A DNA stretch of 64,000 nucleotides from Candidatus Kuenenia stuttgartensis (GCA_945861865.1 CAMAWN010000001.1:62001-126000); one strand, 5' to 3'; positions 1 to 12,600 are shown, counted from the first letter of the stretch. The notes: generated by a model not told the origin, from the letters alone. Program-made: numbers and translations.

Positions 1-59
1 AATGAAGTACGAGGAACGAAAAGCGAGGACTGAAGAATGGGAAGCAATGCTTCTCATTC

Positions 60-995
60 TCAGTTCTTCATTCCTTCCTCTTCCCAAAATCGGTGTCCTG
101 TCTTCGCGATGAAGACATCTTCCAGCGACGGCTTGCCAAGCGACACCGAGGTAATCTCCTCGGGGAACGCTTCGACAAGTTCTCGCAACAGTTCGTGTCC
201 ACGAACACGCTCGATCCGCAACGTCTGACCGAGCAACTTGGGTTCGATCCCAAATCGCTCTGTGATTCGTTGTGACAATTCTGCCGGCTCTTCCGCAGAG
301 ATCGTCAGGCAATCGCCGCCGATCTCGGCCCGCAACTCGGCAGGAGTCCCCAACGCGACCAACTGGCCGCGATCCAACAGGCCCAGCCGGTCGCACTTCT
401 CGGCTTCATCCATCAAATGCGTCGTCACCACAATCGTCACACCGCTCTCACTCCGAAGCTGCTGCAAGTAGCGCCACAAATCATGCCGAGCGCCTGGATC
501 GAGTCCCGTGCTCGGTTCGTCGAGCAACAGCAATTCCGGATCGTGCAGCATCCCCTTCGCGATCTCCGCACGGCGTTGCAATCCGCCGGACAACGAATTC
601 ACCGAGGCGTGCATGCGATCCGTCAAACCCAGCCGAGCCAGCCGATCGTCGATCCGCGCCGCCAATTCCCGGCCACGCAGTCCATAAAGATGCCCCTGAT
701 GGACGAGGTTCTCTCGCACCGTCAACCGCCGATCCAAGCTGGGAGCTTGAAACGTGACTCCAATTCGTTGCCGAATCGCGGCCGAGTTCGTCGCGACGTC
801 TCGATCCAGCACGCTCACATGCCCCGACTGAACCGGCAGCAACGTCGAGAGCACTCGAAACAGCGTCGTCTTGCCGCCGCCATTGGGTCCAAGCAATCCG
901 AAGATCTCACCACGACGAATCTCGAACGTCACTCTGTTGAGCGCCAGTCGTTCGCCATAGGCATGAGACAAGTCATCGACACGAATGGCGATCAT
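60..995 (-). CDS. ABC transporter ATP-binding protein (ABC-2/DrrA-like)
   Basis: Walker A GPNGGGKTT, signature LSGGLQRR, Walker B LLLLDEPSTGLDP, H-loop TTHLMDEAE; permease not in window. Confidence 0.93.
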   Translation of the reverse strand: MIAIRVDDLSHAYGERLALNRVTFEIRRGEIFGLLGPNGGGKTTLFRVLSTLLPVQSGHVSVLDRDVATNSAAIRQRIGVTFQAPSLDRRLTVRENLVHQGHLYGLRGRELAARIDDRLARLGLTDRMHASVNSLSGGLQRRAEIAKGMLHDPELLLLDEPSTGLDPGARHDLWRYLQQLRSESGVTIVVTTHLMDEAEKCDRLGLLDRGQLVALGTPAELRAEIGGDCLTISAEEPAELSQRITERFGIEPKLLGQTLRIERVRGHELLRELVEAFPEEITSVSLGKPSLEDVFIAKTGHRFWEEEGMKN

Positions 996-1016
996 GGTGT
1001 GGGACAGCGACCGATC

Positions 1017-1391
1017 TTAGTCCACGGCGGCGGCCGATCCGTGATGCGCCGCCGCGCGGGCCTGGTGCTCCGCAAAATCATCGAGTTGCGGGACTTCTTG
1101 CGTGTAGTAGTGCTCGCCGATATCGGGCGTCAGAGCCAGCGGCAGGCCCAGCGCGAGAATCGTCGTCGGCGCGAGCAGCACGTACTTCCAACCCCGCTCG
1201 AACTTCAAGTGCATGAACCACGCCATCACGCACAGCGCCTTGCACGTCGCCACCGAAAGCACGGCGACCACTTTGACGCCCCAAGGCAGCTCCACCACAT
1301 CCGCCATGATCGAGATCAACGTGAAGACGCACAGCGCGCCGAAGATGACCGCGTACTTGGGATGTTCGTGCGGGGAATGCTCGTTGTGCAT
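1017..1391 (-). CDS. Cytochrome c oxidase subunit IV (small, prokaryotic type)
   Basis: 124 aa with about 3 TM segments, 'CKALCVMAWFMHLKFE' typical of prokaryotic COX4, next to coxC. Confidence 0.85.
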   Translation of the reverse strand: MHNEHSPHEHPKYAVIFGALCVFTLISIMADVVELPWGVKVVAVLSVATCKALCVMAWFMHLKFERGWKYVLLAPTTILALGLPLALTPDIGEHYYTQEVPQLDDFAEHQARAAAHHGSAAAVD

Positions 1392-1448
1392 GACTCAAAA
1401 TCCTTGTCCGCCAGCGAAGGCGGGATTAACCATTTCAGATGTCAGATC

Positions 1449-2417
1449 TCAAACGATGTAAAGCAGCGGGAACAGGAAGATCCACACCAGATCGACGAAG
1501 TGCCAATACAGGCCGCTGTTCTCCAAGAAATCATGCCAGCCCTCCAAGCTGGCCTGCTTCAGCAAGATCCAAAACAGCAACATGCCGATGATCACATGCA
1601 GCGCGTGGAAGCCGGTCATCAGGAAGTAACACGACGCGAAAATGTTGCCGTACAGAATCGGATGCGGCTCATGCACCGACTTGAAGACGTAGCCCCACTG
1701 CTCATTGGCCTTCAGTCCAGCCAGTTGTGTTTCCACGTCGTGCAGCGACAGGTCTTCGCGCAGGATGCCTTGCTTCAGCAGATCAAACTGCTTGAACATT
1801 TCGCCGAAGCCGCGGTAATCCTCGGCCTCTTTGACGTCCGGCTTGCTGGCGGCTTCAGCCAGCAACGCCTTCAACTTTGTTGCGTCGTCTTTCGGCTCCG
1901 GCAGTTTCTCGGCAGCTTTGGAACTGACCGCTTTTGCGGCCAGGCGTTCCAGTCGATTCGCGACTGCCGTTTCCGATTCGCGGAGCACTTTCGCTTTCGC
2001 CTGCTGATCGTTTTCAGCGATGTGGCCCGGCAGGATGTCGTGGTCGATCTTGCCGTAGTACTCGAACCCCTTGATGCCGAGAAACACAAAGGCCAACGCG
2101 AACGTCCACTGCAAAAACTTGCGAGCTTTGCCGAAATCGTGTGCGCCCATCGCCTCGTGCGCGACCACGACGAAGTAGCTCGAAAGAATCAGTACGAACG
2201 TGTTGATGCCGCCGGCCGCGACACGGATGTGGGTCACATCGGGATCGGTCGGCCAGCCTTTCGACCCCATCCTCAGCACGATGTAGGTGCCGATAAACGC
2301 CGTGAAAAACATGATCTCGGTGCCGAGGAACAGCCACATGCACAACTTGGAGTTGGGAATCGCCAACCCCATTTTGATGGGCGGAACCGCGTGACCCTGC
2401 GAAGGTGAGTGCGACAT
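1449..2417 (-). CDS. coxC: Cytochrome c oxidase subunit III with a long charged insertion
   Basis: 'SKLCMWLFLGTEIMFFTAFIGTYIVLR' and 'GFHALHVIIGM' COX3 signatures; about 120 aa hydrophilic insertion. Confidence 0.93.
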   Translation of the reverse strand: MSHSPSQGHAVPPIKMGLAIPNSKLCMWLFLGTEIMFFTAFIGTYIVLRMGSKGWPTDPDVTHIRVAAGGINTFVLILSSYFVVVAHEAMGAHDFGKARKFLQWTFALAFVFLGIKGFEYYGKIDHDILPGHIAENDQQAKAKVLRESETAVANRLERLAAKAVSSKAAEKLPEPKDDATKLKALLAEAASKPDVKEAEDYRGFGEMFKQFDLLKQGILREDLSLHDVETQLAGLKANEQWGYVFKSVHEPHPILYGNIFASCYFLMTGFHALHVIIGMLLFWILLKQASLEGWHDFLENSGLYWHFVDLVWIFLFPLLYIV

Positions 2418-2475
2418 TGTTTTTGAAATCTGAAATCTGAAATTTGAAATCTGAGAGTTGGACGGCCGACGATCT

Positions 2476-3411
2476 TCAGCTCAGCAATCTCCAATGATCC
2501 CAGGTCAGCGCCAGCAACAGTGCCGGCAGATACACCAATGAAAACCACAACAACTGACGAGCGGTGGTCACCGACTCGGCCAGTAGAAAGCGGACAGAAA
2601 ACGCGACGTAGCCGAAGCCGAGTACGACCGCGATCAAAGCAAACACATCCCCTCCGAGCGCCGCGTCTTTGAGCAATAAACTGACTGGAATCAACGCCAA
2701 GGCATAGCCGACACACAGCCAACCGGTGATTCGCGGAGCCGGCCGTGTCTGCGGCAGCATCCGCAACCCCGCCGCCGCGTATTGCTCGCGATACAGCCAA
2801 GCGATCGCCATGAAGTGCGGGAACTGCCAGATAAACAACGTCGCGAAGAGCGCGAACGCACCGGCATCCAACTCGCCCCCGGCTGCCACCCAACCGAGCA
2901 CCGGCGGCATCGCGCCAGGGATCGCTCCGATCGCAGTGCAAAACGAAGTGCGACGCTTCAGCGGTGTGTAGACCGCAACGTACAACAGTAACGTCGCCGA
3001 AGCCAACACAGCCGTCAATCCATTCACGAAGAAGATCAATTCGATCGCGCCGACCAGCCACAGTCCAAGCCCAAACACCAAGACTTCATGCGGCGACATT
3101 CGGCCGCTCGGCAGCGGACGATTCGCCGTGCGAGCCATCAACCGATCCGAGTCTCGTTCCAACCACTGATTGAGCGCGCTGCAACTGGCTGCGATCAAGC
3201 CGATCCCCAGCAGCGAATGTCCCAACGTGATTGCCGACCATTCGCCGGTTGTCGCTAGCAGAAAGCCCAGAGCGACCGTCACCAAGCCCATCACCGCGAT
3301 ACGCGGTTTGGTCAGCGCGAGGTAATCGCGCCAACGCGGGATGACATGCGTCCGCGCCGACAGCGTCACACTGAGTTCCATCGTACCTTGTGGGTCGAGG
3401 AGGACGCTCAT
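2476..3411 (-). CDS. ctaB: Protoheme IX farnesyltransferase
   Basis: 'YLALTKPRIAVMGLVT', 'NQWLERDSDRLMARTANRPLPSGRM' UbiA-family motifs; ATG at 3411 overlaps the ctaA TGA (ATGA). Confidence 0.93.
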   Translation of the reverse strand: MSVLLDPQGTMELSVTLSARTHVIPRWRDYLALTKPRIAVMGLVTVALGFLLATTGEWSAITLGHSLLGIGLIAASCSALNQWLERDSDRLMARTANRPLPSGRMSPHEVLVFGLGLWLVGAIELIFFVNGLTAVLASATLLLYVAVYTPLKRRTSFCTAIGAIPGAMPPVLGWVAAGGELDAGAFALFATLFIWQFPHFMAIAWLYREQYAAAGLRMLPQTRPAPRITGWLCVGYALALIPVSLLLKDAALGGDVFALIAVVLGFGYVAFSVRFLLAESVTTARQLLWFSLVYLPALLLALTWDHWRLLS

Positions 3412-4382
3412 CGCACGCCTCCCGCCAAGGTGGCCGAGCCAACCGGCAGCGAATCGGCACGTTGGAAACGTGCTCCACCGAGCCAATTCAGACGCAACAC
3501 TCGAACCGCCAACTGCACCGACATCATCAGGACGAACATCGCCGCCACCGCGTGAGCCGTCCGAAACAGAATTTGTTCCGGAGCTTGCTGCACCGCCACA
3601 TAACCAGTCGGCGGAAATCCAAACCGAGTCACCCACGCACCGCCTCCCAATGCCATTTGTACGAGCAAGACAATGAGCAACCCGATCGCCACCGAACGCA
3701 GCCACGCTTGCCCGGATCGGCAACTTGCCGCGATGGTCGCTGCGGTCAATACCGTCGCCAGAATCGCGCCGGCCAAATGTTCGTGGAGCGCGAGGCCGAG
3801 ATGGCGGACCAAACCGCCAAGCAACGACTGGCTGAAAATGGCCAACGGAGTCGCGATCGCGAGGAATTTCAGGCTGCTAGAAACTTTGTTCATCGGATCC
3901 GAGACATGTCCGCCACTGGTCCAATTCGATCCAGTTGCGAGAGCGAACAACGTGATCGTCGCGAAGATCAACGAGGCGAACAATCCGTGAACCAGCGCGG
4001 CGACGCGTGCGTCCGCGATGACTCGGAAACCACCTAACAGTCCTTGCAAGATCACTGCGATCAGAATGCCAATCGCCAAGGAACGTACCCACCCGCGTGA
4101 TTCACGACGCAGTGTCAAAGCCACCAGGCCAATCGAGAACATGCCGATCAGGCTGCCCGCCAAGCGATGTCCGTGCTCGACGAACTTCTCGCGGTTCGCA
4201 TGGAAGTCCTGCAGCCATGGGTACAGAAACATGTTCTGTCCGTCGGAGGTCGGCCAGTCCAGGAACGCCATCCCCGCATCGAGCGTCGTCACGAGCGCTC
4301 CCATTCCAATCGGCAACAACGCGATCGCCGCCGTGAGAACGGCGTAACGCGAAAGCCAGCGATCTGAGGATGCGGTCGTCAT
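3408..4382 (-). CDS. ctaA: Heme A synthase (COX15/CtaA family)
   Basis: Polytopic protein with 'EHGHRLAGSLIGM' and 'HLGLALHEHLAGAILAT' motifs, between coxA and ctaB. Confidence 0.9.
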   Translation of the reverse strand: MTTASSDRWLSRYAVLTAAIALLPIGMGALVTTLDAGMAFLDWPTSDGQNMFLYPWLQDFHANREKFVEHGHRLAGSLIGMFSIGLVALTLRRESRGWVRSLAIGILIAVILQGLLGGFRVIADARVAALVHGLFASLIFATITLFALATGSNWTSGGHVSDPMNKVSSSLKFLAIATPLAIFSQSLLGGLVRHLGLALHEHLAGAILATVLTAATIAASCRSGQAWLRSVAIGLLIVLLVQMALGGGAWVTRFGFPPTGYVAVQQAPEQILFRTAHAVAAMFVLMMSVQLAVRVLRLNWLGGARFQRADSLPVGSATLAGGVR

Positions 4383-4400
4383 GGAGGGCTGATGGTCAAA

Positions 4401-6245
<1,845 letters not shown>

Positions 6246-6246
6246 G

Positions 6247-7065
6247 TTATTCGTCCTTCTTCGCGACGGCGCTGGGGGTCGCGTGGCCGTCGTAGTTCTG
6301 GTCGGCTTGCAGCTTCTTCAGATAGGCCTCGAACTCGACTTCGCGTTCGGCGGTCAGTTGTGCTCGCATCTTGTAATGTCCCCAGCCGCACAGCTCGGCG
6401 CAGGTCAGTTCAAAGATCCCCTGCTTCTCGGCCTTGAACCAGATCGGAATGATTTGGCCTGGAATGGCGTCTTGTTTGACTCGCAGGTGCGGCAGGAAGA
6501 ACGAGTGTTGCACGTCTTCGCTGCGAAGCTGAATCATCACCGCACGATTGATCGGCGCATGCAGATCGTTGACATCGTACAAGTCATCGGGCTGCGGCTT
6601 GAGTTGTAGCTTCTTGCCGGGAGCCGGGTATCGAATCCGCCACTCAAACTGCCGAGCGGTCACTTCCGCGATCGGAGCGTCGCGGGCTTCTTTCGGAAAG
6701 TACGCTTGCACGCGGAACAATGCCCAGACGTCCATTTGATACAGAGCGAGGAACAATAAAATCACGGAAGGCACAACCGACCAAATCACTTCCAGGCTAT
6801 GACTGCCGTGACTGAACCAGGCTCGCTCGTCTTTGCTGTGCGACGCACGCCACAGGACATAACCCATCGCGATTTGCGTCCCAATGAATACCGCCGTAAC
6901 GATGTAGAGAATCAAATAAAACAAGTTGTCGATCCGCTGTCCCAGTTCGGTGACGGATGGGCCAGGAAACCACCAACCGAGCGATGGGACCAACGACGAG
7001 ATCAACGAGTAGATGATCGCCACGATCGGCCAGAAGACAAAGAACGCACACCAAAACTTACGCAC
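6247..7065 (-). CDS. coxB: Cytochrome c oxidase subunit II
   Basis: CuA motif 'CAELCGWGHYKM', two N-terminal TM segments; GTG at 7065 preferred because upstream codons to 7140 translate an inverted-repeat element. Confidence 0.92.
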   Translation of the reverse strand: MRKFWCAFFVFWPIVAIIYSLISSLVPSLGWWFPGPSVTELGQRIDNLFYLILYIVTAVFIGTQIAMGYVLWRASHSKDERAWFSHGSHSLEVIWSVVPSVILLFLALYQMDVWALFRVQAYFPKEARDAPIAEVTARQFEWRIRYPAPGKKLQLKPQPDDLYDVNDLHAPINRAVMIQLRSEDVQHSFFLPHLRVKQDAIPGQIIPIWFKAEKQGIFELTCAELCGWGHYKMRAQLTAEREVEFEAYLKKLQADQNYDGHATPSAVAKKDE

Positions 7066-7100
7066 GGTAAAACCCCCGCGTTGAAAAACTAAATTCTCTC

Positions 7101-7197
7101 CACCGGGCTTGCCCGGTTTAGCGACCTTTGCGCTACTCAATAGATCGTGGATCGCTAGTCGTGCAAAAACCGTTGAACCACCGGGACAAGCCCGGTG
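7101..7197. repeat. Inverted repeat upstream of coxB
   Basis: caccgggcttgcccggt (7101-7117) / caccgggacaagcccggtg (7179-7197), each self-complementary. Confidence 0.75.
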
Positions 7198-7218
7198 ATG
7201 GAAAATTACTCTGGAGGT

Positions 7219-8661
7219 CTAATTCGCATTCCCATGTTCGCTCGGCTGCCCCGCCACGCTGTGAGCCTTCGCCGCCTTGGGAGACGCCGACTCAAACGGA
7301 ACCGACAGCACATAGTTCACCAAGTCCCAGATTTCCTCCGGCTTAACGGTCGCGGCCACTGGCGGCATTGGAGTCCCCTTGATCCCTTGCGAGATGCGGC
7401 GATAGATGTCGATTGGCCGGCGTCCGCCGCGATAAATGCCGCGCGTCAAATCTCGCGGCTTGATCGGCTGATCCCAAGCATCATGTAATCCACGCTTCTC
7501 ATAGAACCCACCTGCGGCATCATTCTTTTGAAAATCTTCTGTCTGAAAACCATTGCCGCGACCCGTCGGACCATGACAGTTAATGCACTTGCCACCGTCC
7601 GTTTTCACGAACAGCGCCTTGCCACGCTCGCGAGATGCCGTCGTGTCCGGCACGCGCGGCACTGGTGGCATGATGACCGTGTCCGCCGTCTCCGCCCCTT
7701 CCCAAGCCGAGACCATATCGCCAGTCACGGTCTCGATAAACGCCGCCAAACCTTCCGTCGGGTTCGCCACGTATTCCTCAAGCTGCTTGGCGATTTGATT
7801 TTCGATTTCGCTGGTACTTGCCTTGGATTCCTTCGCTTCCTTTCGGGCACGATCGGCGGCGTAGTCGTTCTTCAAATCCTTGAGTAACTGCACTTCCAGT
7901 TCGCCGCGCATCGCCAACCAACGGATGTATTCGACGATCACCGCCAACTCATTGTCCTTGAGCATCGGCACGAATGACGGCATGTACGTTCCCGGAATGC
8001 CGTGCGAGATGATTCGTTTCAAGTCGTCGCGTGAGGCCTTCGTGTCTTTGTTGGTCGAAGTAAACTTGAAGATGCCCAGCCGATAATCGCGTGGCCGCGG
8101 GTTGAGATATTTCGCGGTTGTCCCATCGCCGTCACCGTTGATGCCGTGGCAGTGCTGACAATGCCGAGCGTACAGCTTGCGACCATGCCGCAGGTTCTGT
8201 CCGGCGACGACGAATTGGTCTCCCTCGGCCGGCGCAGTCTTGAGTGGAAGCAGTGTTTCAAAAGACTTCTCGCTGGGGTCGTAGCTGGCCAACAAGAACG
8301 ATTCGCCTTGGTTGGCTCCGGACGTGAACAGTAAGCCGGCGCGACTGAGTTCCGGAGAATTCAAGCCTTCGAGATCGCTGGTCTCCGCATTGAAATCGAC
8401 AATCACGGACCGGCCATCGACGGACTTCACTTTGCCTTCGGCCTTGCCGTAATTCACCGGCAACTTCAGCCACGCCACGCTGTCCAACGGCGTGCCAAAG
8501 TGCTTTTCCAATTCCTTTTCCACAACCGCTTGCGCCTTGCGGTGAACCGGCTTCGCGAGGACGGCATTCTGAGCGAACCGCATCTTCGATGCGTCTTCAG
8601 CACATCCGGCCACGGCACCAGCCAGCACCACGACCAATAATTGCCACACTCTCACGCTCAC
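7219..8661 (-). CDS. Diheme cytochrome c lipoprotein
   Basis: Lipobox-like 'LAGAVAGC', two heme motifs CQHCH and CINCH; GTG start at 8661 proposed. Confidence 0.85.
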   Translation of the reverse strand: MSVRVWQLLVVVLAGAVAGCAEDASKMRFAQNAVLAKPVHRKAQAVVEKELEKHFGTPLDSVAWLKLPVNYGKAEGKVKSVDGRSVIVDFNAETSDLEGLNSPELSRAGLLFTSGANQGESFLLASYDPSEKSFETLLPLKTAPAEGDQFVVAGQNLRHGRKLYARHCQHCHGINGDGDGTTAKYLNPRPRDYRLGIFKFTSTNKDTKASRDDLKRIISHGIPGTYMPSFVPMLKDNELAVIVEYIRWLAMRGELEVQLLKDLKNDYAADRARKEAKESKASTSEIENQIAKQLEEYVANPTEGLAAFIETVTGDMVSAWEGAETADTVIMPPVPRVPDTTASRERGKALFVKTDGGKCINCHGPTGRGNGFQTEDFQKNDAAGGFYEKRGLHDAWDQPIKPRDLTRGIYRGGRRPIDIYRRISQGIKGTPMPPVAATVKPEEIWDLVNYVLSVPFESASPKAAKAHSVAGQPSEHGNAN

Positions 8662-8732
8662 GAAACGATCCTCCAGTAGCCGAAGTCGCCAGACTTTCGG
8701 GACACCCGCACTCTGGCGAGTGCGTCTACAAA

Positions 8733-9617
8733 TCACAGTCCAAACTTCTTCGCGTCCGTCTTGATCTCGACGGCTGAGTTGTCACCACTCTTGATGACGA
8801 CGTTGTATTTCGATTCCAACAGTCCCGGCTTCCCACCATCTCCCCGCTCGTGCCAGACCTTGAACTGATATTTTCCCGCCGGCAGACCTTCAATCTTGAA
8901 GTTCCCGTCCGCGTCCGACACGGCCGCGAACGGATGATCCAAGACCAAGTGATACGCGCTCATCCAAGCGTGCAAGTCACATTTGACGGAGAACGGCTCG
9001 CGTTCCGGCCGTTTGTAAACCAGCTTGATGCCCGTTCGATCGTTGGGCGAGATGGCGTTATTCACGTTGCCATTGCGATTGCCAACACAGCGAGTGTTGT
9101 GCAGCACGCCGTCATCGTTCATCAGCCGGACAGTCTGTCCGACTTGGCAGAACAGCGCGTGCGTCGTGAAGCGGCAATTCTTCTGATCGAATTGGATGTC
9201 ATGGGCGGGCGGCGCAGCTTTGAAACCAGCCGGAGCCTTGTCGAGAAACACGAACACATTCGCCACACCCTTACTTTCACTGACGACCAAGTCCTCCTTG
9301 GGGATGTCGCCGTCTTTCGAGCAGACACTGGGGTCTTTGTCGGCGGCCCCCATTTTGTAGATCACTCCCGGAGCGGGGCGCGACCCGTCAAAAACGACTC
9401 GACCGATCAGCGCTCCAACGCCGCCGGCACCGGGCGCGGCCGCACCATCCGCCGCCGCTGGCTTGTCGCCATCAACTTTCGCAAGCTCGGCCGACTTCAC
9501 GCGCACCGATGGTTCTGCGTGAGCACCCGTATCGAGCTTGCCGCAACCGGAAGCAAGCGACAGCAATCCAGCACACGCCGCCATCATCCAACCGAATTTC
9601 AAGTCAGCCGTTTTCAT
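8733..9617 (-). CDS. Lipoprotein with cupredoxin-like copper site and carboxypeptidase-regulatory-like C-terminus
   Basis: Lipobox 'LSLASGC'; 'DDGVLHNTRC' and 'KCDLHAWM' resemble His/Cys/His/Met cupredoxin ligands; 'DADGNFKIEGLPAGKYQFKVWHE'. Confidence 0.75.
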   Translation of the reverse strand: MKTADLKFGWMMAACAGLLSLASGCGKLDTGAHAEPSVRVKSAELAKVDGDKPAAADGAAAPGAGGVGALIGRVVFDGSRPAPGVIYKMGAADKDPSVCSKDGDIPKEDLVVSESKGVANVFVFLDKAPAGFKAAPPAHDIQFDQKNCRFTTHALFCQVGQTVRLMNDDGVLHNTRCVGNRNGNVNNAISPNDRTGIKLVYKRPEREPFSVKCDLHAWMSAYHLVLDHPFAAVSDADGNFKIEGLPAGKYQFKVWHERGDGGKPGLLESKYNVVIKSGDNSAVEIKTDAKKFGL

Positions 9618-12600
9618 CAGTTGCCGCCTTCCTTCGCGTCACCTTTGGCCGGAACCGCATCGGCGGGGGTGGGAGCTGCCGCGAGCGGCAGCTTGCCTTC
9701 TTTTTCCAGCAGTCGCACATAGTTCATCAGCGCGTCGCGCACCCCTACCACTTGGTCGAGCGGATCGGTGTCCATCAGCGGCGGGAATTGCTTTTGATCT
9801 TTACGGAACACCGGCGGCATCGACGTGTACGGCGTGATCCACACCGGCTTGTGGAGCCACAGCATCAACCAATCCGACCGTAATCGGTCAGCGACATACT
9901 CCAGGTTCGGCCCGCGAATATCTTTTGGGTTGGAGCTTTTTTTGTATTCGTGACCGGCGACCGAGTGGCACTTGATGCAAATCGGCTCGTTGAGCACTCG
10001 CCATGATTCCGCCAAATAGTCCCTCTCCTTCGCGCGATCTGGATGATTTGTTCGAAACTCGGCGTTCGCTTTCGACAGGTACGTCGCGGTTCGTTCCTCT
10101 ACGTCCTGGTACGGAAATGAGGCACGGTCATACGCCGCAAAGTAGTTCGCCAGAGCTTGCGCTTCCGCGTCGGTCATGTTGAACTTTGGCATTCGCAAGA
10201 CCGTCACATGCCGTAGTTGTTTGGGGTTCTTCAAGAACGAATACAACCACGGCGTCTGGACCTTGATCCCTTCCTGATACAACGGCGGCGGCGACATTTG
10301 CCAGGCATTGGCCTCACCATCGACCCGCTTGATATCCCCCACCAACCATTCCGCGAATGATCCGCCACGCGCCGGCTTCTCTGAAACCAGTTGCGATTCC
10401 GGAACGATAATGCGTTGTGGTGCCCACTGCAGCTTGCCACCGACGTCGATCGTCTCCCACAAGTCGTAGCCGTATTCGCGCTCATCGGGATCGTCGTCCG
10501 GCTTCGGTCGAGACGAGGACAGCCCCTTGAACATCACGACCGGCAACGTCTCGGTGCTGTCCGCCTTTTTGACGACGTGCGTCTTCCCGGTCAGTGCCTT
10601 GCGCGGCGGCTTGAGCTTCATCAGCAGTTCGAAGCCTTCGGGATGATCCTCGACTCCCATTTCGGAAGCGAGAAGTTCGTCCGGTTTGGTCGCATACGAG
10701 ATCTCCGGCAGGTCAATGACGTGGCATCCGGTGCAATTGAATTTTTGCAGCAGTCGCTCCCCTTCGACTTTCGCCAGTTCGGCCCCCTTCGGCCGGTACT
10801 GATACTTCTCGGCCGGCGGTCTCGCGACGAGGCCCAGCACGAATGTCGAGATGGCTTCAATCTCTTGCTCGTTGAGCGGGAACTTCGGCATCCGCAATCG
10901 TTCGTCGTAGAACTTGGTCTCGGTTTTCTCGTAGTCGTAGCTACGCGGGTCGCGGAGCTTTTGCCAGATGAAACCGGGGCGTCCGTGATGCAACAAGCTC
11001 TCGTAGAAGAATGCCGCGCCGAGCTCATTGGATTCTTGTTCGTGGTTATCAAAGTCGCCGGCTGCGGCGTTTCTGATCGCATTTTCGACGCGAGTCTTGG
11101 TCGAACTGCCGTCCGGTTCGCCGTGATGATGCAGGTATTCTTCGATGTGCTCCGGCGCGAGCCGCGACGGGTCTTTCAAGCCCCAATCTTGCAACGCGGT
11201 GCCGATCGGTCGAGCGGTGTCGAATCCAGGGATATCGTGGCATCCGTAGCAACCGTAGCGTGAAATTGTCACTCGGCCGAGGTAGTTCATCTTCCGATTT
11301 CGCCACTCCTCGTCGGAGAACGCCGCGCCTTCGGTTTTGGCCAGGAGTTCAATCTCGTCACCCTTCACCGTCTCGCGAGCATACGGGTACTTGCGATCTT
11401 TCATCACATTTGCGGCTTGCTCCGGAGTGACGGTCTTGCGTCGCCACAGCAGCATCTCGACGAGCTTGTCCAGTTCGGCGTCGGTGATTTCGATGGCATC
11501 GTATTTCCCTTTTTCGCCGATCAGCAAATACGCCGCGATGTCGGCGGCCGGATCGATGGTCGTACCGTCTGGCTGCGTGAACGGGTCGAGGAACAAGTCC
11601 GGCATCTTCGTGCGCGGATGATGCCGCTCCGGATCGCGAATCCAGGTGTAGAGCCAGTTGAAACCATCCTCACCCGGTTGCAGCTTGGCTTTAATCTTCG
11701 ACAGATTGGGGCCGAACTCCGCTTTCGTGCCTTTGAACCGTTCGGCGTCGTGGCTGTGACAGGCGAGGCAACCCTTCTGGGCAAAAGCTGTTTCGCCACG
11801 CTTGATTCGAGCAGCGTGATTCTCATCGGATTCATCAATCTTGCCCGACTCGTCGAACTTCAATCCCGGCAAGTCCAGTTTCAATTTCTGTTTTTCGTCT
11901 TGCTCAATCTCCCCCGACTTGTCGAACAAGTATTGCGCGATGGCGGCAAGTTCGGCTTTCGAGAACTGCTTGCCGTGGTCATCGCTGTTGTTCGTCAAGT
12001 TAAAAAACTGTGGCATGGTCGTCTTGGGCCGGAAGCGTTTGGGCTCCTCGGTCCAGTGTGTCAACCACTCGCGAGTCGTCTTTTTGGCGATGTGCCGCAA
12101 GCTTGGTCCCACTTTGCGTTCGACGCCCGCGACCGCTTTCGGATCGTTGGCGATCTTCTCAGCTTCGGTGAGCGTTTGTGGTTCGAGTCGCAGATCGGGG
12201 CCGACCGGTTTGCCGGCATCGAAGCCGTTGATCTCGTGGCAGCCGAAGCAGCCGTACTTCTTGATGAGCTGCCAGCCTTCGTATGCCTTCGGTGCGGTTG
12301 CTCCGAACTTCGTGTTCTGGCCGAGCTCCACGACCGAGTGGTGACACTTCAAGCAGGCCGCCTCGCGCAGCCGAGCCGGCTGCATCGGGTATTCCCAAAA
12401 GTGATTGTTGAACCACTTGAAGTCGTGCTCCCATTCATGGGCCTGGTGCGGATCATTGGGCGTGTGCGATGCGTTCTGAAAACTGGTTCCGGAACCTTGC
12501 CCGTCATGGCACGAGGTACAACCGAAGTCGTTGAGCGGATGCGGGCTGGCCGCCGTCAAATACACGTCCGGCCGAGGATGCGTCGAAAACGGATGCTCGT

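Noticed and set aside
417-2408. 663 aa plus-strand ORF across the ABC ATPase, subunit IV and coxC
   Set aside because: Overlaps three well-supported minus-strand genes; Arg/Gln/His-rich antisense artifact of high-GC coding DNA.
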